From the NCBI GenBank assembly GCA_050015575.1, contig JBEKBD010000022.1, forward strand, positions 1-31,809: a DNA stretch of 31,809 bases, written 5' to 3'. A program made the translations under genes and the position numbers. The notes under the pieces are model-generated. The model saw only the letters and a program-made list of their open reading frames with translations, ran no database searches and was not told the origin of the DNA. Every line of letters begins with the position of its first letter. The stretch's first letter is position 1. This document shows, piece after piece, positions 15,273 to 23,245 of this stretch. The stretch is from Roseiarcus sp050015575. GTDB taxonomy: Bacteria; Pseudomonadota; Alphaproteobacteria; Rhizobiales; Beijerinckiaceae.

Positions 15273-15992
15273 CACCAGGCTGCCGATCAGCAGATTCCAG
15301 CCGTCGACCAACACGAAGAACAACAGCTTCACCGGCAACGAGATGACCGACGGCGGCAACATCATCATGCCCATCGACATCGTCAGCGCGGCGACGATCA
15401 TGTCGATGACCAGGAACGGCAGGACGATCAGGAATCCGATCTCGAACCCGCGGCGCAACTCGGAAATCATGAAGGCCGGGATGAGAACCCTGAGATCGAC
15501 CGTCGAGCGATCCTTGATCTGAAAATTGCCCTTCGACAGATCTTCGAACAGCGCGATATCCTTCTCGCGAACCTGAGCGAGCATGAATTCGCGGAACGGT
15601 TGGGTGATGGCGCCGTAGGCCTCCTGCTGGCTGATCGTGTTGTCCATCAGCGGCTCGAGGCCGTTATGCCAGGCCCGATCGAAGGTGGGCGCCATGACAT
15701 AGAAGGTCATGAACAGCGACAGGCTGATCAGCACCAGATTGGCGGGCGTGCTCTGTAGCCCCAATCCCGACCGGAGAAAGGAAAGCGCGACGATGAATCG
15801 GGTGAAACTGGTGACCATGATCAGCAGACCGGGCGCGAGCGACAGAACGGTCAGGATCGCGACCATCTGCACGATGCGCGCGGTGGCCGACGCGCCGCCG
15901 CTCGGAATCAGCGCGCCGAGATCGACGGTCTGGGCGCCGGCGGCCGAGGCCGTGAGGAAAAGCGCGATCGCGGCGAGCGCTGCGCGTTTCAC
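15258..15992 (-). CDS. fliP: Flagellar export gate protein FliP
   Basis: The 244-residue protein has a signal-like N-terminus (RAALAAIALFLTASAAGAQ) and the FliP signatures MTSFTRFIVALSFLRSGLG and SLSLFMTFYVMAPTFD. The C-terminal helices include IPAFMISELRRGFEIGFLI and LFFVLVDGWNLLIGSL. It forms the core of the export gate with FliQ and FliR. The start is GTG in a GTGA overlap with the fliL stop, so its translation is probably coupled. fliO, which assists FliP in other bacteria, is not present nearby. Confidence 0.96.
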   Translation of the reverse strand: MKRAALAAIALFLTASAAGAQTVDLGALIPSGGASATARIVQMVAILTVLSLAPGLLIMVTSFTRFIVALSFLRSGLGLQSTPANLVLISLSLFMTFYVMAPTFDRAWHNGLEPLMDNTISQQEAYGAITQPFREFMLAQVREKDIALFEDLSKGNFQIKDRSTVDLRVLIPAFMISELRRGFEIGFLIVLPFLVIDMIVAALTMSMGMMMLPPSVISLPVKLLFFVLVDGWNLLIGSLVRSVN

Positions 15993-16495
15993 TGCACCAC
16001 CAGCGTTCGGACGATGAGTTCGGTGACCTTGCCGCCGGAGCGGATCACGGCGCGCTCATTGAGATCCTGCCGGACGTTCTGCAATCCGATCGGACCCTCG
16101 ATTTGGGTCAAAGCGACGGTGTGCAAATAGGCGAGTTCGTCGCCGGCGATTTCTCCGGCGATGACCTCGGGATGGGGAAGCGCCTTGGCGTCGAAGACGA
16201 TCGAAGCCTCCAGACGGATCCAAGTGTCCCGCGGCTCGCCGAGATTGGTGACGATCGGCGGCATGTCGAACAGGCTGGCGGTCGGCGGCAGCTCCTCGGC
16301 GAGCCCCAAGACGTTCTTTTGACTCGGCGCTTCCGCCGGCGGCGGAATCGCGAACAGCGCGCCCATCGCCACCGCGATCACGGTGACGACGAGCATGGCG
16401 ATGATCGTCTGCTTGATCGAGGACGGCGGAGGCGGCGGCGTCTCGTCGGCGTCGAGTTCCTCGTTCTCGTTTTCGTCCACGATTGCGGCGGGCAT
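15989..16495 (-). CDS. fliL: Flagellar basal-body-associated protein FliL
   Basis: The 168-residue protein has an acidic, Pro-rich cytoplasmic start (residues 7-25), one membrane helix at about 28-50, and a periplasmic domain. That domain has LFDMPPIVTNLGEPRDTWIR near residue 77 and the FliL end pattern VRQDLNERAVIRSGGKVTEL. FliL surrounds the stator and supports MotAB function. The gene starts 20 bp after flgH and overlaps fliP by GTGA. A more distant FliL-like protein is encoded at the end of the same gene run. Confidence 0.88.
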   Translation of the reverse strand: MPAAIVDENENEELDADETPPPPPSSIKQTIIAMLVVTVIAVAMGALFAIPPPAEAPSQKNVLGLAEELPPTASLFDMPPIVTNLGEPRDTWIRLEASIVFDAKALPHPEVIAGEIAGDELAYLHTVALTQIEGPIGLQNVRQDLNERAVIRSGGKVTELIVRTLVVQ

Positions 16496-16515
16496 GGCCA
16501 AACGTCCCCGACGTT

Positions 16516-17256
16516 TCAGAGCGGCTTGACGAAATCGTAGATTTGCTGGCCCCACGAGGGCTGCTGCACCTCGCTCGATCGGCCTCGTCCGCCATACGAA
16601 ATGCGCGCCTCGGCGATGTGGTCGTAGGCTACCGTGTTGGCGCGGGAGATGTCCGAAGGCCGCACGATCCCGGCGACGGTCAACTGGCGCAATTCGTAGT
16701 TCACCCGCACCTCCTGCGAACCGCTGATGACGAGATTGCCGTTGGGCAGCACTTCGGTGACGACCGCCGCGACCGACACTTGGATCTGTTCCTGGCGATT
16801 GATGTTGCCCTGGCCCTGGGTCGACGACGACGAGGCGTTGGTCAGAGTCAAGTTCGGAGTCGTCGACGACGACGAAGATGATGAATTGGAGCCGGGAGGG
16901 GGAGGGGGGGTGAAACTCCAGCCGGAGGTCAACGACGTGTTCGCCGTTTTCGAACGATCCGATTCGTTGTCGAGCGTGGCCTTGTCGTTGATCGCGATGA
17001 TGACGGTGACGATGTCGCCGACGTTGGCGATGCGTTGGTCGGTGTAGAAATTGATCGGCGGCGCGGGGGGGCGCTGGCCCCGCTTCGGGTCGATGGCGCT
17101 GGCGGCCGCGTCTTCGTCGGCGCGCGCGGTCGCCGCCGCCAGCCCGCTGCCGACCGGAGAAAGAGGGGGCATCATGTCGAGAGGGCCGACGGCGCATCCG
17201 GCGAGGTTCGACGCGACGAGCGCGACCAGTAAGACTCTTCGTTGCGATCCGCGCAT
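16516..17256 (-). CDS. flgH: Flagellar L-ring lipoprotein FlgH
   Basis: A lipoprotein signal ends in LAGC with the acylated Cys at residue 21. The L-ring domain contains INFYTDQRIANVGDIVTVII and VLPNGNLVISGSQEVRVNYE, and the C-terminus ends in GQQIYDFVKPL. FlgH forms the outer-membrane ring. A Pro5 run followed by a Ser-rich linker with TCG repeats interrupts the family core. The coding strand has two C7 tracts in this gene. The ATG shares a base with the motE stop (TGATG). A GTG one codon upstream would give a GTGA overlap. Confidence 0.94.
   Translation of the reverse strand: MRGSQRRVLLVALVASNLAGCAVGPLDMMPPLSPVGSGLAAATARADEDAAASAIDPKRGQRPPAPPINFYTDQRIANVGDIVTVIIAINDKATLDNESDRSKTANTSLTSGWSFTPPPPPGSNSSSSSSSTTPNLTLTNASSSSTQGQGNINRQEQIQVSVAAVVTEVLPNGNLVISGSQEVRVNYELRQLTVAGIVRPSDISRANTVAYDHIAEARISYGGRGRSSEVQQPSWGQQIYDFVKPL
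16894..17071 (-). repeat. Two 7-bp homopolymer tracts and Ser-codon repeats in flgH
   Basis: On the plus strand G7 runs occur at 16904-16910 (after a G5 run at 16898-16902) and at 17065-17071. They are C7 on the coding strand. Between them and the gene's 3' end lies a TCG/TCA serine-codon repeat near 16860-16884. Such mononucleotide tracts can slip. No frame disruption is present in this sequence. Confidence 0.6.
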
Positions 17257-17780
17257 CACGACTTCTTTTCGGCGGCGACGGCCCCGGACAGGACCGTGGT
17301 CAATTTCCCGGCTTTGTCCGCTTCCATTTCATCCAGGATTGCGCTCGCCGCGCGCGGGTTGAGCTTGCCGAGTATCGAGACAGCCGTCGCGTCGTCCATC
17401 GTCGCAATTTGCGACGCGGCGGCTTCCGGCTCCATTTTGCCGTAGATCGCCGCCACGTCGTCGCGCGCGGAATTCATCAGAGCTTCGCGTTTGCTCACCC
17501 AATCGCGCGTTTCGGCCTCCGCCTTTTCGAGTTCGGCGATGCGCTGCTTGATCTGCCCTTCCAATTCGGTCAGGCGCTTTTCTTGCCAGGCGATGCGCGC
17601 CTCGGCGGCCGCCGGAGCGACGTTGGCGCAATAGCGCGCGACGCCGCCGTCGGCGCTCTTCTCCGTCACGCCCGCGACGGGTTTTTGCTTCGCGTCGTTC
17701 TGTGCGAAGGCATGGCCGGCGACGGCGACGGCCAGAACAAAGGCGCCGATGGCGACGAGGCGGTTGGCGGAAGAGGACAT
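17256..17780 (-). CDS. motE: MotE-like periplasmic chaperone
   Basis: The 174-residue protein has a signal peptide (residues 5-26, cut near AFA-QN), a coiled coil at about 56-105 (RLTELEGQIKQRIAELEKAE), and an MgtE-N-like domain at about 112-165 (IYGKMEPEAAASQIATMDDA, then AVSILGKLNPRAASAILDEM). In Sinorhizobium MotE sits at the same place between flgI and flgH and stabilises the periplasmic motility protein MotC. motC itself is not in the window. The stop overlaps the flgH start, and a 69-bp gap separates it from flgI. Confidence 0.86.
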   Translation of the reverse strand: MSSSANRLVAIGAFVLAVAVAGHAFAQNDAKQKPVAGVTEKSADGGVARYCANVAPAAAEARIAWQEKRLTELEGQIKQRIAELEKAEAETRDWVSKREALMNSARDDVAAIYGKMEPEAAASQIATMDDATAVSILGKLNPRAASAILDEMEADKAGKLTTVLSGAVAAEKKS

Positions 17781-17849
17781 GGCGGCGCCGACGTGGGAGA
17801 ACGCGATGGGCCGACCTTGCCGCGCCCGCCTTGCGCCGGGCTGGAGCGG

Positions 17850-18944
17850 CTATTGCACGATGAGTTCGGCCTGCAAAGCGCCCGCAGTTTTGATCGCCTG
17901 CAGAATGGCGATGATGCCGCTGGGCTTGACGCCGATTCGATTGAGGCCGTTCACCAGTGCCCGCAGGCTCGCGCCGCCGACGATCGCCACCTGGCCGCCG
18001 GGCTGGTCGACGTCGATCTGCGTGCGCGGCGTCACGACGGTCTGTCCCTTGGACAGCGGCGCCGGTTGCGAGGCGGTCGGCGTCTCCGTGACTCTCACCG
18101 AAAGGGTTCCGTGCGTCACCGCGACCGTCGAAATTTGCACGTCCTGACCGATCACTACGGTGCCGGTTCGCGCGTCCAGAACGACGCGCGCCGCGGTGTC
18201 CGGCTCGACCTCCAATTCGCCGATCTCCGCCATATAACGCGTGACGCTGATGGTCGGCGGGTGAAACAGTTCGACGGTCCGGCTATCCATCTCGAACGCC
18301 GAGCGGCGACCGAACTGCTGCATCGAATAGGCGTTCACGGCGTCGACGATCCGCACCGCGGTGTTGTAGTCGGGGTTCTTCAATTCCAAGATCAACCGCA
18401 GTTGGTCGGGCGGCGCCGGCACAGCCCGCTCGATGATCGCGCCGTTGGAAATTCGCCCGGCCGTCGGCACCCCTTGCGACAGGGTTTGCGCCTGGCCGGC
18501 CACGTCGAAGCCGGTGACCGACACCGCCCCTTGCGCGCTCGCATAGACGTCGCCGTCGCTCCCCGACATTTGCGTCAGCAACAACGTCCCGCCCATCAGC
18601 GAGGGAGCGTCGCCGAGCGCCGATACGGTCACGTCGAGACGCGAACCGACGTCCATCCCGGCCGGCAGGTCCGCCGTCACGATCACCGCCGCGACGTTGC
18701 GATTTCGCAAGGCGCTGCCGCGCACGTTGACGCCCATGCGATCGAGCATCGCCTGGATCGCCTGCTCGGTGAACGGAACGTTGCGCAGCGTGTCGCCGGT
18801 GCCCTGCAGGCCGACCACCAGACCGTAGCCGATGAGCTGATCGTCGTGCGCGCCGCGCAGCGACGTGACGTCCTTGATGCGCACCGCCGCCAGCCCCTGG
18901 CCCGCCAACGCGCAGACGATCAGCGTGAGGATCAGGCGTCTCAT
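17850..18944 (-). CDS. flgI: Flagellar P-ring protein FlgI
   Basis: The 364-residue protein has a cleavable signal (RRLILTLIVCALAGQGLAA) followed by VRIKDVTSLRGAHDDQLIGY and GLVVGLQGTGDTLRN, the FlgI N-terminal signature. MGGTLLLTQMSGSDGDVYA and the C-terminal LVNGLNRIGVKPSGIIAILQ also match. It polymerises around the rod in the periplasm after FlgA-assisted folding. Its ATG shares one base with the flgA stop (TGATG), the usual coupled flgA-flgI arrangement. Confidence 0.97.
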   Translation of the reverse strand: MRRLILTLIVCALAGQGLAAVRIKDVTSLRGAHDDQLIGYGLVVGLQGTGDTLRNVPFTEQAIQAMLDRMGVNVRGSALRNRNVAAVIVTADLPAGMDVGSRLDVTVSALGDAPSLMGGTLLLTQMSGSDGDVYASAQGAVSVTGFDVAGQAQTLSQGVPTAGRISNGAIIERAVPAPPDQLRLILELKNPDYNTAVRIVDAVNAYSMQQFGRRSAFEMDSRTVELFHPPTISVTRYMAEIGELEVEPDTAARVVLDARTGTVVIGQDVQISTVAVTHGTLSVRVTETPTASQPAPLSKGQTVVTPRTQIDVDQPGGQVAIVGGASLRALVNGLNRIGVKPSGIIAILQAIKTAGALQAELIVQ

Positions 18945-19408
18945 CAGCCCCCGCTCACCCGCACGGCGCCGTCGGGCTGAACCGTCCCGGACACCGTCAC
19001 GCCGCTGTCGCTGTTGCGCACTTTGACGACGTCGCCGGCGGCGCCGTCCTGCATCGCCTCGCCGACGGTGACGATCGTCAGTCCATCCTCGGAGTAAACC
19101 AGCTTGATTTCCGCGCCGTTGGCGACCAGCCGCGGATTATCGATCCCGGCGACCGGAATTGCAGCGCCGGGCAACAGGGTTCGACGCGCCATCTTGCCGA
19201 CCAGCTGGGATCGCGCTTGCACGAACGGACCCAGCCCCATGGCCGTTTCGGCCGACCGATCCGCGAGCATGTCTTCGCGGATGACGTCGCCGGGGTAGAT
19301 GACGACCCTCGGGGTCGGCAAGGCGGTCTCCTGCGCGAGCGCGCCGAGGCCAGCCGCGAGCTGCAACCCCGACAAGACCAGCAAGGCGGCGAACCGATTT
19401 ACGCGCAT
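18944..19408 (-). CDS. flgA: P-ring assembly chaperone FlgA
   Basis: The 154-residue periplasmic protein has a signal peptide (about residues 4-25) and a SAF-like domain starting PRVVIYPGDVIREDMLADRS. QLVGKMARRTLLPGAAIPVA and GDVVKVRNSDSGVTVSGTVQ follow. The last block is the FlgA C-terminal signature. It helps FlgI form the P-ring. The short form without an extra N-terminal domain is usual in this order. It starts 12 bp after flgG. Confidence 0.94.
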   Translation of the reverse strand: MRVNRFAALLVLSGLQLAAGLGALAQETALPTPRVVIYPGDVIREDMLADRSAETAMGLGPFVQARSQLVGKMARRTLLPGAAIPVAGIDNPRLVANGAEIKLVYSEDGLTIVTVGEAMQDGAAGDVVKVRNSDSGVTVSGTVQPDGAVRVSGG

Positions 19409-19420
19409 GAGGTCCGCTCC

Positions 19421-20209
19421 TCAGCCCCGCATATTCGATATCGTTCCCGACATCTGATCGGCGGCCTGAATCACCTTCGAATTCATTTCATAAGCCCGCT
19501 GCGCGCTGATCAGGTTGGTGATTTCCGACACCGGGTCGACGTTCGAGGCTTCCAGATATCCCTGTTGAATCACGCCGAACGCCGTATCTCCGGGCACGCC
19601 GACGGTGGCCTGGCCAGAGGCCGCGGTTTGCTGAAAGAGGTTGTTTCCCAGCGCCTGCAGGCCCGCTTCGTTGATGAAGTTGGCGATCGTCAACTGGCCG
19701 AGCTGTTGGGGCGTCGACTGTCCGGCAATCGTCGCGGTCACCACTCCCGTCTGGCTCACGGTGACGCTGGTCGCGGTCGCCGGGATCAGGATCGACGGGG
19801 TCACGGTGTAACCGTCGGTGGTCACCAATTGTCCCGTCGCGTTGGTGTTGAACGCGCCGTCGCGCGTATAGACGGTGTCGCCCGCCGGGGTCGTCACTTG
19901 AAACCAACCCCGCCCGCTGATCGCCAGGTCGAGCGTGTTGCCGGTGCTGGTGAGCGCGCCCTGGATCTGCAAGGAGCGGATCGCCGCGGTGCGCACGCCG
20001 AGACCCACTTGCGCGCCCTCGGGCACGGTGGCGTCGCGGCCGCGGGTGCTGACGCCCATCACCCGTTCGGTCTGATAGATCAGATCGGTGAATTCGGCGC
20101 GCGACCGCTTGAACCCGGTGGTGTTGATGTTGGCGATGTTGTTGGCGATGACCTCGAGATTCTGCTCTTGGGCGTTCATGCCGGTGGCCGCTATCGTAAG
20201 CGCTCTCAT
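19421..20209 (-). CDS. flgG: Distal rod protein FlgG
   Basis: Exactly 262 residues, the standard FlgG length. The N-terminus MRALTIAATGMNAQEQNLEV and the next block ANNIANINTTGFKRSRAEFT are canonical, as are LDLAISGRGWFQVTTPAGDT and the C-terminal TNLISAQRAYEMNSKVIQAA. FlgG forms the distal rod that crosses the P and L rings. The ATG was chosen by this conserved start, since the frame remains open upstream through the fliE region. It follows fliE by 28 bp. Confidence 0.97.
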   Translation of the reverse strand: MRALTIAATGMNAQEQNLEVIANNIANINTTGFKRSRAEFTDLIYQTERVMGVSTRGRDATVPEGAQVGLGVRTAAIRSLQIQGALTSTGNTLDLAISGRGWFQVTTPAGDTVYTRDGAFNTNATGQLVTTDGYTVTPSILIPATATSVTVSQTGVVTATIAGQSTPQQLGQLTIANFINEAGLQALGNNLFQQTAASGQATVGVPGDTAFGVIQQGYLEASNVDPVSEITNLISAQRAYEMNSKVIQAADQMSGTISNMRG

Positions 20210-20237
20210 GCTTCGATCTCTCTGTTGCGAGGAGGGC

Positions 20238-20555
20238 TCAGATCGCCATCCGCGAGATTTCTTGATAGGCGGAAACGGCCTTGTCGCGGATCGCCAGGGT
20301 CTGCTGCAGCGTGCGCTGCGCGTCCATGATCGCTTCGACCACCTTGAACGGCTGCATCGTTCCTTGCAGACCCTGAATGGCCGCGGCCTCGCCGGCCTGC
20401 ATCGAGCCGATCGCGCCGTTGACGACCGCGCCCAAGGTCTGCGCGAAACTCGCGTCGGACGTCGCCGTCGAGGCGGCGCCAGCCGTTCCGCTGGGAGCGC
20501 GCAGTTCGAGTTCCGTCCCGACCGCGCCGAGCGCGGATACGCCTTCAATTGCCAT
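20238..20555 (-). CDS. fliE: Hook-basal body protein FliE
   Basis: The 105-residue protein ends with the FliE signature FKVVEAIMDAQRTLQQTLAI followed by RDKAVSAYQEISRM. An Ala/Ser-rich N-terminal third precedes it. FliE links the MS-ring to the proximal rod and is an early export substrate. The gene is usually contiguous with flgC, but here 225 bp intervene. No strong ribosome site precedes the ATG. Confidence 0.95.
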   Translation of the reverse strand: MAIEGVSALGAVGTELELRAPSGTAGAASTATSDASFAQTLGAVVNGAIGSMQAGEAAAIQGLQGTMQPFKVVEAIMDAQRTLQQTLAIRDKAVSAYQEISRMAI

Positions 20556-20780
20556 TTCGTCGCTGCGCGCCGACCCCGGCGTGGACGCCGAGGATCCGCG
20601 CGCCTCCCTTGCTCGAACGATGGACCGCGCCGATGCGTCGCCGCCGGGCGGCGCGGCCGCCTTGTCCGGCGGCCGAGCGGTGTCCAGGACGATCGGCTAA
20701 CATCATGGAAACTCCGTTGAAGACAATCCGAGCCGAAGCTCCCGCCTCCTTGAACTCGTCGCGCCGCCAGACCGAACGCA
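20556..20780 (-). other. Unusual gap between flgC and fliE
   Basis: This 225-bp gap interrupts an otherwise tightly packed run. An ATG sharing a base with the flgC stop (TGATG) opens a 78-codon Arg/Gly-rich frame that ends 11 bp inside fliE. Roughly 70% of its third positions are G or C by hand count, lower than a short sample of fliE codons, and it matches no family I know. A perfect 7-bp hairpin occupies 20655-20674. An AAGGAG-like site exists near 20750, but no well-conserved start follows it at usual spacing. Confidence 0.4.
20655..20674 (-). promoter_or_regulatory. GC hairpin between flgC and fliE
   Basis: GGCCGCC and GGCGGCC form a perfect 7-bp stem with a 6-nt loop (GGACAA on the minus strand). 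No U-run follows. It lies about 100 nt before the fliE start and may act as an mRNA processing or stability element. Confidence 0.45.
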
Positions 20781-21200
20781 TCAGGCGTCCTTGAGCAGAT
20801 TGGTGGTCATGCTCAACAGGTCCGCCGATTGCTTCGCCACCTGCAGATTCGCCTCGTACGTTCGATTCGCCTCGCGCATGTCGGCGAGCTCGGTCAGAAT
20901 GTCGACGTTCGGCATCTTGACGATCCCGTTTTCGTCGGCCGCCGGGCTGCTGGGATCGAGCTCGGTCTTGAACGGGCTGGGATCGAAACCGATGCTCTTG
21001 ACCCGCACCAGCGACAGCCCCGCGGCCCGGTCCAGCTCGTTGTCGAACATCACCGTCTTGCGCGTGTAGGGATCGGCGCCCGCGGTGCTCCCGGTGGATT
21101 GCGAATTGGCGATGTTTTCCGAGATGACGCGCAGCCGCACCGACTGCGCTTCCAGCCCGGCGCCGGCGATCTTCAGGGACGATTGCAGGGGATCCGCCAT
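20781..21200 (-). CDS. flgC: Proximal rod protein FlgC
   Basis: The 139-residue protein begins ADPLQSSLKIAGAGLEAQS and continues with RLRVISENIANSQSTG. It has the internal MPNVDILTELADMREANRTY block and ends in AKQSADLLSMTTNLLKD, all canonical for FlgC. It builds the proximal rod with FlgB and FlgF. An alternative GTG three codons upstream (21209) would form a GTGA overlap with the flgB stop, like other junctions here, so the start is uncertain by nine bases. Confidence 0.95.
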   Translation of the reverse strand: MADPLQSSLKIAGAGLEAQSVRLRVISENIANSQSTGSTAGADPYTRKTVMFDNELDRAAGLSLVRVKSIGFDPSPFKTELDPSSPAADENGIVKMPNVDILTELADMREANRTYEANLQVAKQSADLLSMTTNLLKDA

Positions 21201-21205
21201 CTCGC

Positions 21206-21583
21206 TCACTTCGCCGCCGACATCATCAGCTGATGGATGGCGCGCTTGATGTTCGTGTCCATGGAGTAGGCGCGGTTGACGTCGCCGAGCTTGATCATCT
21301 CTTGTTCGAGGTTCACCGAGTTGCCGGACAAGGTTTCGTCCGCCGAATCGCTTTCCACGACCCGCGACGAGGTGAAATCCGCTTGCGTCGCCGTCATATG
21401 CGCCGGGTTGGTGGTGGCCATCGTGATCTGCGTGCTGTCGAGCACCGCCGAAAACGGCTGCAGGTCGACCGCCCGATAGCCGGGCGTGTTGGCGTTGGCG
21501 ACGTTGGTCGCGATCAGCGACTGGCGCGCCGACAGCCACTGCGCGCTTTGCGAGGCGAGCTGAAAAACGTAAAGCGGAGACAC
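21206..21583 (-). CDS. flgB: Proximal rod protein FlgB
   Basis: The 125-residue rod protein contains WLSARQSLIATNVANANTPG, then YRAVDLQPF, and the C-terminal NSVNLEQEMIKLGDVNRAYS, which are FlgB signatures. It is exported by the flagellar type III apparatus to the base of the rod. The start codon is GTG. It comes 35 bp after an unknown gene and just before flgC. Confidence 0.93.
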   Translation of the reverse strand: MSPLYVFQLASQSAQWLSARQSLIATNVANANTPGYRAVDLQPFSAVLDSTQITMATTNPAHMTATQADFTSSRVVESDSADETLSGNSVNLEQEMIKLGDVNRAYSMDTNIKRAIHQLMMSAAK

Positions 21584-21618
21584 GCGTCAAATTCCCTGCG
21601 ACGGATCGTGTCTCGAGG

Positions 21619-22134
21619 CTACGCGTTCGGCCTTGCTCCAGGCTTGCGCCGCGGCCGCGGCGGGGCGGCGACGGCTTCGTTCGGGCCGCTCCGGCTGGGA
21701 GCCCGCGGCCGCGGCGGCAGCCGCGCCCCGGCGATCGCCGCCGCCAGGCGCCGGTCCATCGCGTCGGCGTCGAGATCGTCGTCGTCGAACAGAACTTCGA
21801 CGACCTCGACCGCGGCGCGCTTGCGGCCGATCACCAAGCGGAAGAACGCGCTCACCGCGGCGTAGCGGAATTCCATGTCCAACCGGATGATCGGAGTGGA
21901 GTCCCACTGCACGTCGCACCCTGCCGACAGCGCGTATCGCAGCGTGCCGCTCTTGAAGAACAACTCGCTCGACGAATTGACCAGATCGGCGATGTTGGCG
22001 TCCTGCTCGCTGCGAATCATCAAAATCAATTCGGACGGATCGGCCAACCGTAACTCGGTTGCGACCTCGACCATCGCGTTGGCGATGATCTGTTCGTAGA
22101 CGAGGCGCTGGGATTCGAAATGTCGATCGGTCAT
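21619..22134 (-). CDS. Unknown protein between flhB and flgB
   Basis: I do not recognise this 171-residue protein. It is soluble and has no signal peptide. The first 125 residues look like a folded alpha/beta domain: an N-terminal helix (SQRLVYEQIIANAMVEVATE), a segment SELILMIRSEQDANIADLVN, then beta-rich DVQWDSTPIIRLDMEFRYAA and an acidic stretch FDDDDLDAD. The last 40 residues are Pro/Arg-rich and basic. It starts 4 bp after the flhB stop and precedes flgB by 35 bp, so co-expression with export and rod genes is very likely. A role as a flagellar assembly or regulatory factor is inferred from context only. Confidence 0.72.
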   Translation of the reverse strand: MTDRHFESQRLVYEQIIANAMVEVATELRLADPSELILMIRSEQDANIADLVNSSSELFFKSGTLRYALSAGCDVQWDSTPIIRLDMEFRYAAVSAFFRLVIGRKRAAVEVVEVLFDDDDLDADAMDRRLAAAIAGARLPPRPRAPSRSGPNEAVAAPPRPRRKPGARPNA

Positions 22135-22138
22135 GGCG

Positions 22139-23227
22139 TCATCGATTCCTTGTCAGCGGCCAGGAACTTCGCTTTTCCTGAATCAAATGCACGATCTCGG
22201 CCACCGCTCGATAGAATTCCGGCGGAATCTCGGTATCGACCGCGACCGCCTCATAGAGCGAGCGGGCGAGCGGTCTGTCCTCGACGATCGGAACGAGATA
22301 TTGCTCCGCGATCTCACGGATCTTGAGCGCGAGGAGGTCCACGCCTTTGGCGAGGACCATCGGCGCGCCGCCCTCCTGCCGGACGTATCGCATCGCGACC
22401 GCGTAATGCGTCGGGTTGACCACCACCATCGTCGCCTTCGGCACCGCCGAGAGCATTCGTTTGCGCGAACGATCGAGCCGCAGCGAGCGCAGGCGCGCCT
22501 TCACCAAGCGATCGCCTTCGGTCTGCTTGAGTTCTTCCTTGATCTCGTAGCGGCTCATCCGCTGGTCGCGACGCCAATGAATGCGCGCCCAGGCCAAGTC
22601 GGCCGTCGCGACGACGAGCGTGGCCGCCAGAACCGCCGCGACGACGTCGACGCAAAGTTTGAGAATGCGCTGCGGCAAGTCGGCCACGTCGAGAAACATC
22701 GCCGTCGTCAGGAGGAATTTTTGCCCGGCGAGAATCGCGCCGACGACGCCGCCGACCGCGCCGATTTTCACCATGCTCTTGAGGAATTCGGTCCAACCTT
22801 TGAGGCCGAACACGCGCGATGCGCCGGCGGCGATCGAAATTCGCTTGAGATCGGGCATGATCCGGTCGGGCACGATGCGCGGAGGATTTTGCGCGATCGA
22901 CGCGACAACGCCAAAGATCATCAGCAACGCCACGATCGGCAGGAGAAAGTCGACCGCCGCCAACGCCATGACTCCGCCGAGCGCTACTACGTCGTTGGCG
23001 CGCTCAAGCCTCCAACCCGCGGGGTCGTCGAGGAAATGAACCAGCGTTCCGACGAACCGCTCCGTGCGCGCAGGCAGCAGGAACACCATGACGATCAGAA
23101 TCGCGGCCAGCGAAGCGAGGAGCGAGACTTCGCGAGAAACCGGCACGACGCCGCGCTCGACGGCGTCGTGCAGCTTCTTTTCCGTCGCCTCCTCGGTCTT
23201 GCTGTCCGAGTCCTGATCGTCGCTCAT
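22139..23227 (-). CDS. flhB: Flagellar export switch protein FlhB
   Basis: The 362-residue protein opens with a charged tail containing KTEEATEKKLHDAVERGVVP, typical of FlhB. Four membrane helices follow between about 35 and 215, with a linker MSRYEIKEELKQTEGD. The autocleavage motif NPTH is at residues 271-274 (VVVNPTHYAVAMRY), followed by GVDLLALKIREIAEQY. Self-cleavage between N and P switches export from rod/hook to filament substrates. The partner hook-length gene fliK is not in the window. It starts 18 bp after fliG. Confidence 0.97.
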   Translation of the reverse strand: MSDDQDSDSKTEEATEKKLHDAVERGVVPVSREVSLLASLAAILIVMVFLLPARTERFVGTLVHFLDDPAGWRLERANDVVALGGVMALAAVDFLLPIVALLMIFGVVASIAQNPPRIVPDRIMPDLKRISIAAGASRVFGLKGWTEFLKSMVKIGAVGGVVGAILAGQKFLLTTAMFLDVADLPQRILKLCVDVVAAVLAATLVVATADLAWARIHWRRDQRMSRYEIKEELKQTEGDRLVKARLRSLRLDRSRKRMLSAVPKATMVVVNPTHYAVAMRYVRQEGGAPMVLAKGVDLLALKIREIAEQYLVPIVEDRPLARSLYEAVAVDTEIPPEFYRAVAEIVHLIQEKRSSWPLTRNR

Positions 23228-23245
23228 GGCCGGGTCCGGCTAGGG

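Noticed and set aside
16860..16884. TCG/TCA repeats in flgH as a CRISPR-like or mobile repeat
   Set aside because: They are serine codons in frame within a low-complexity linker. There are no spacers or flanking duplications.
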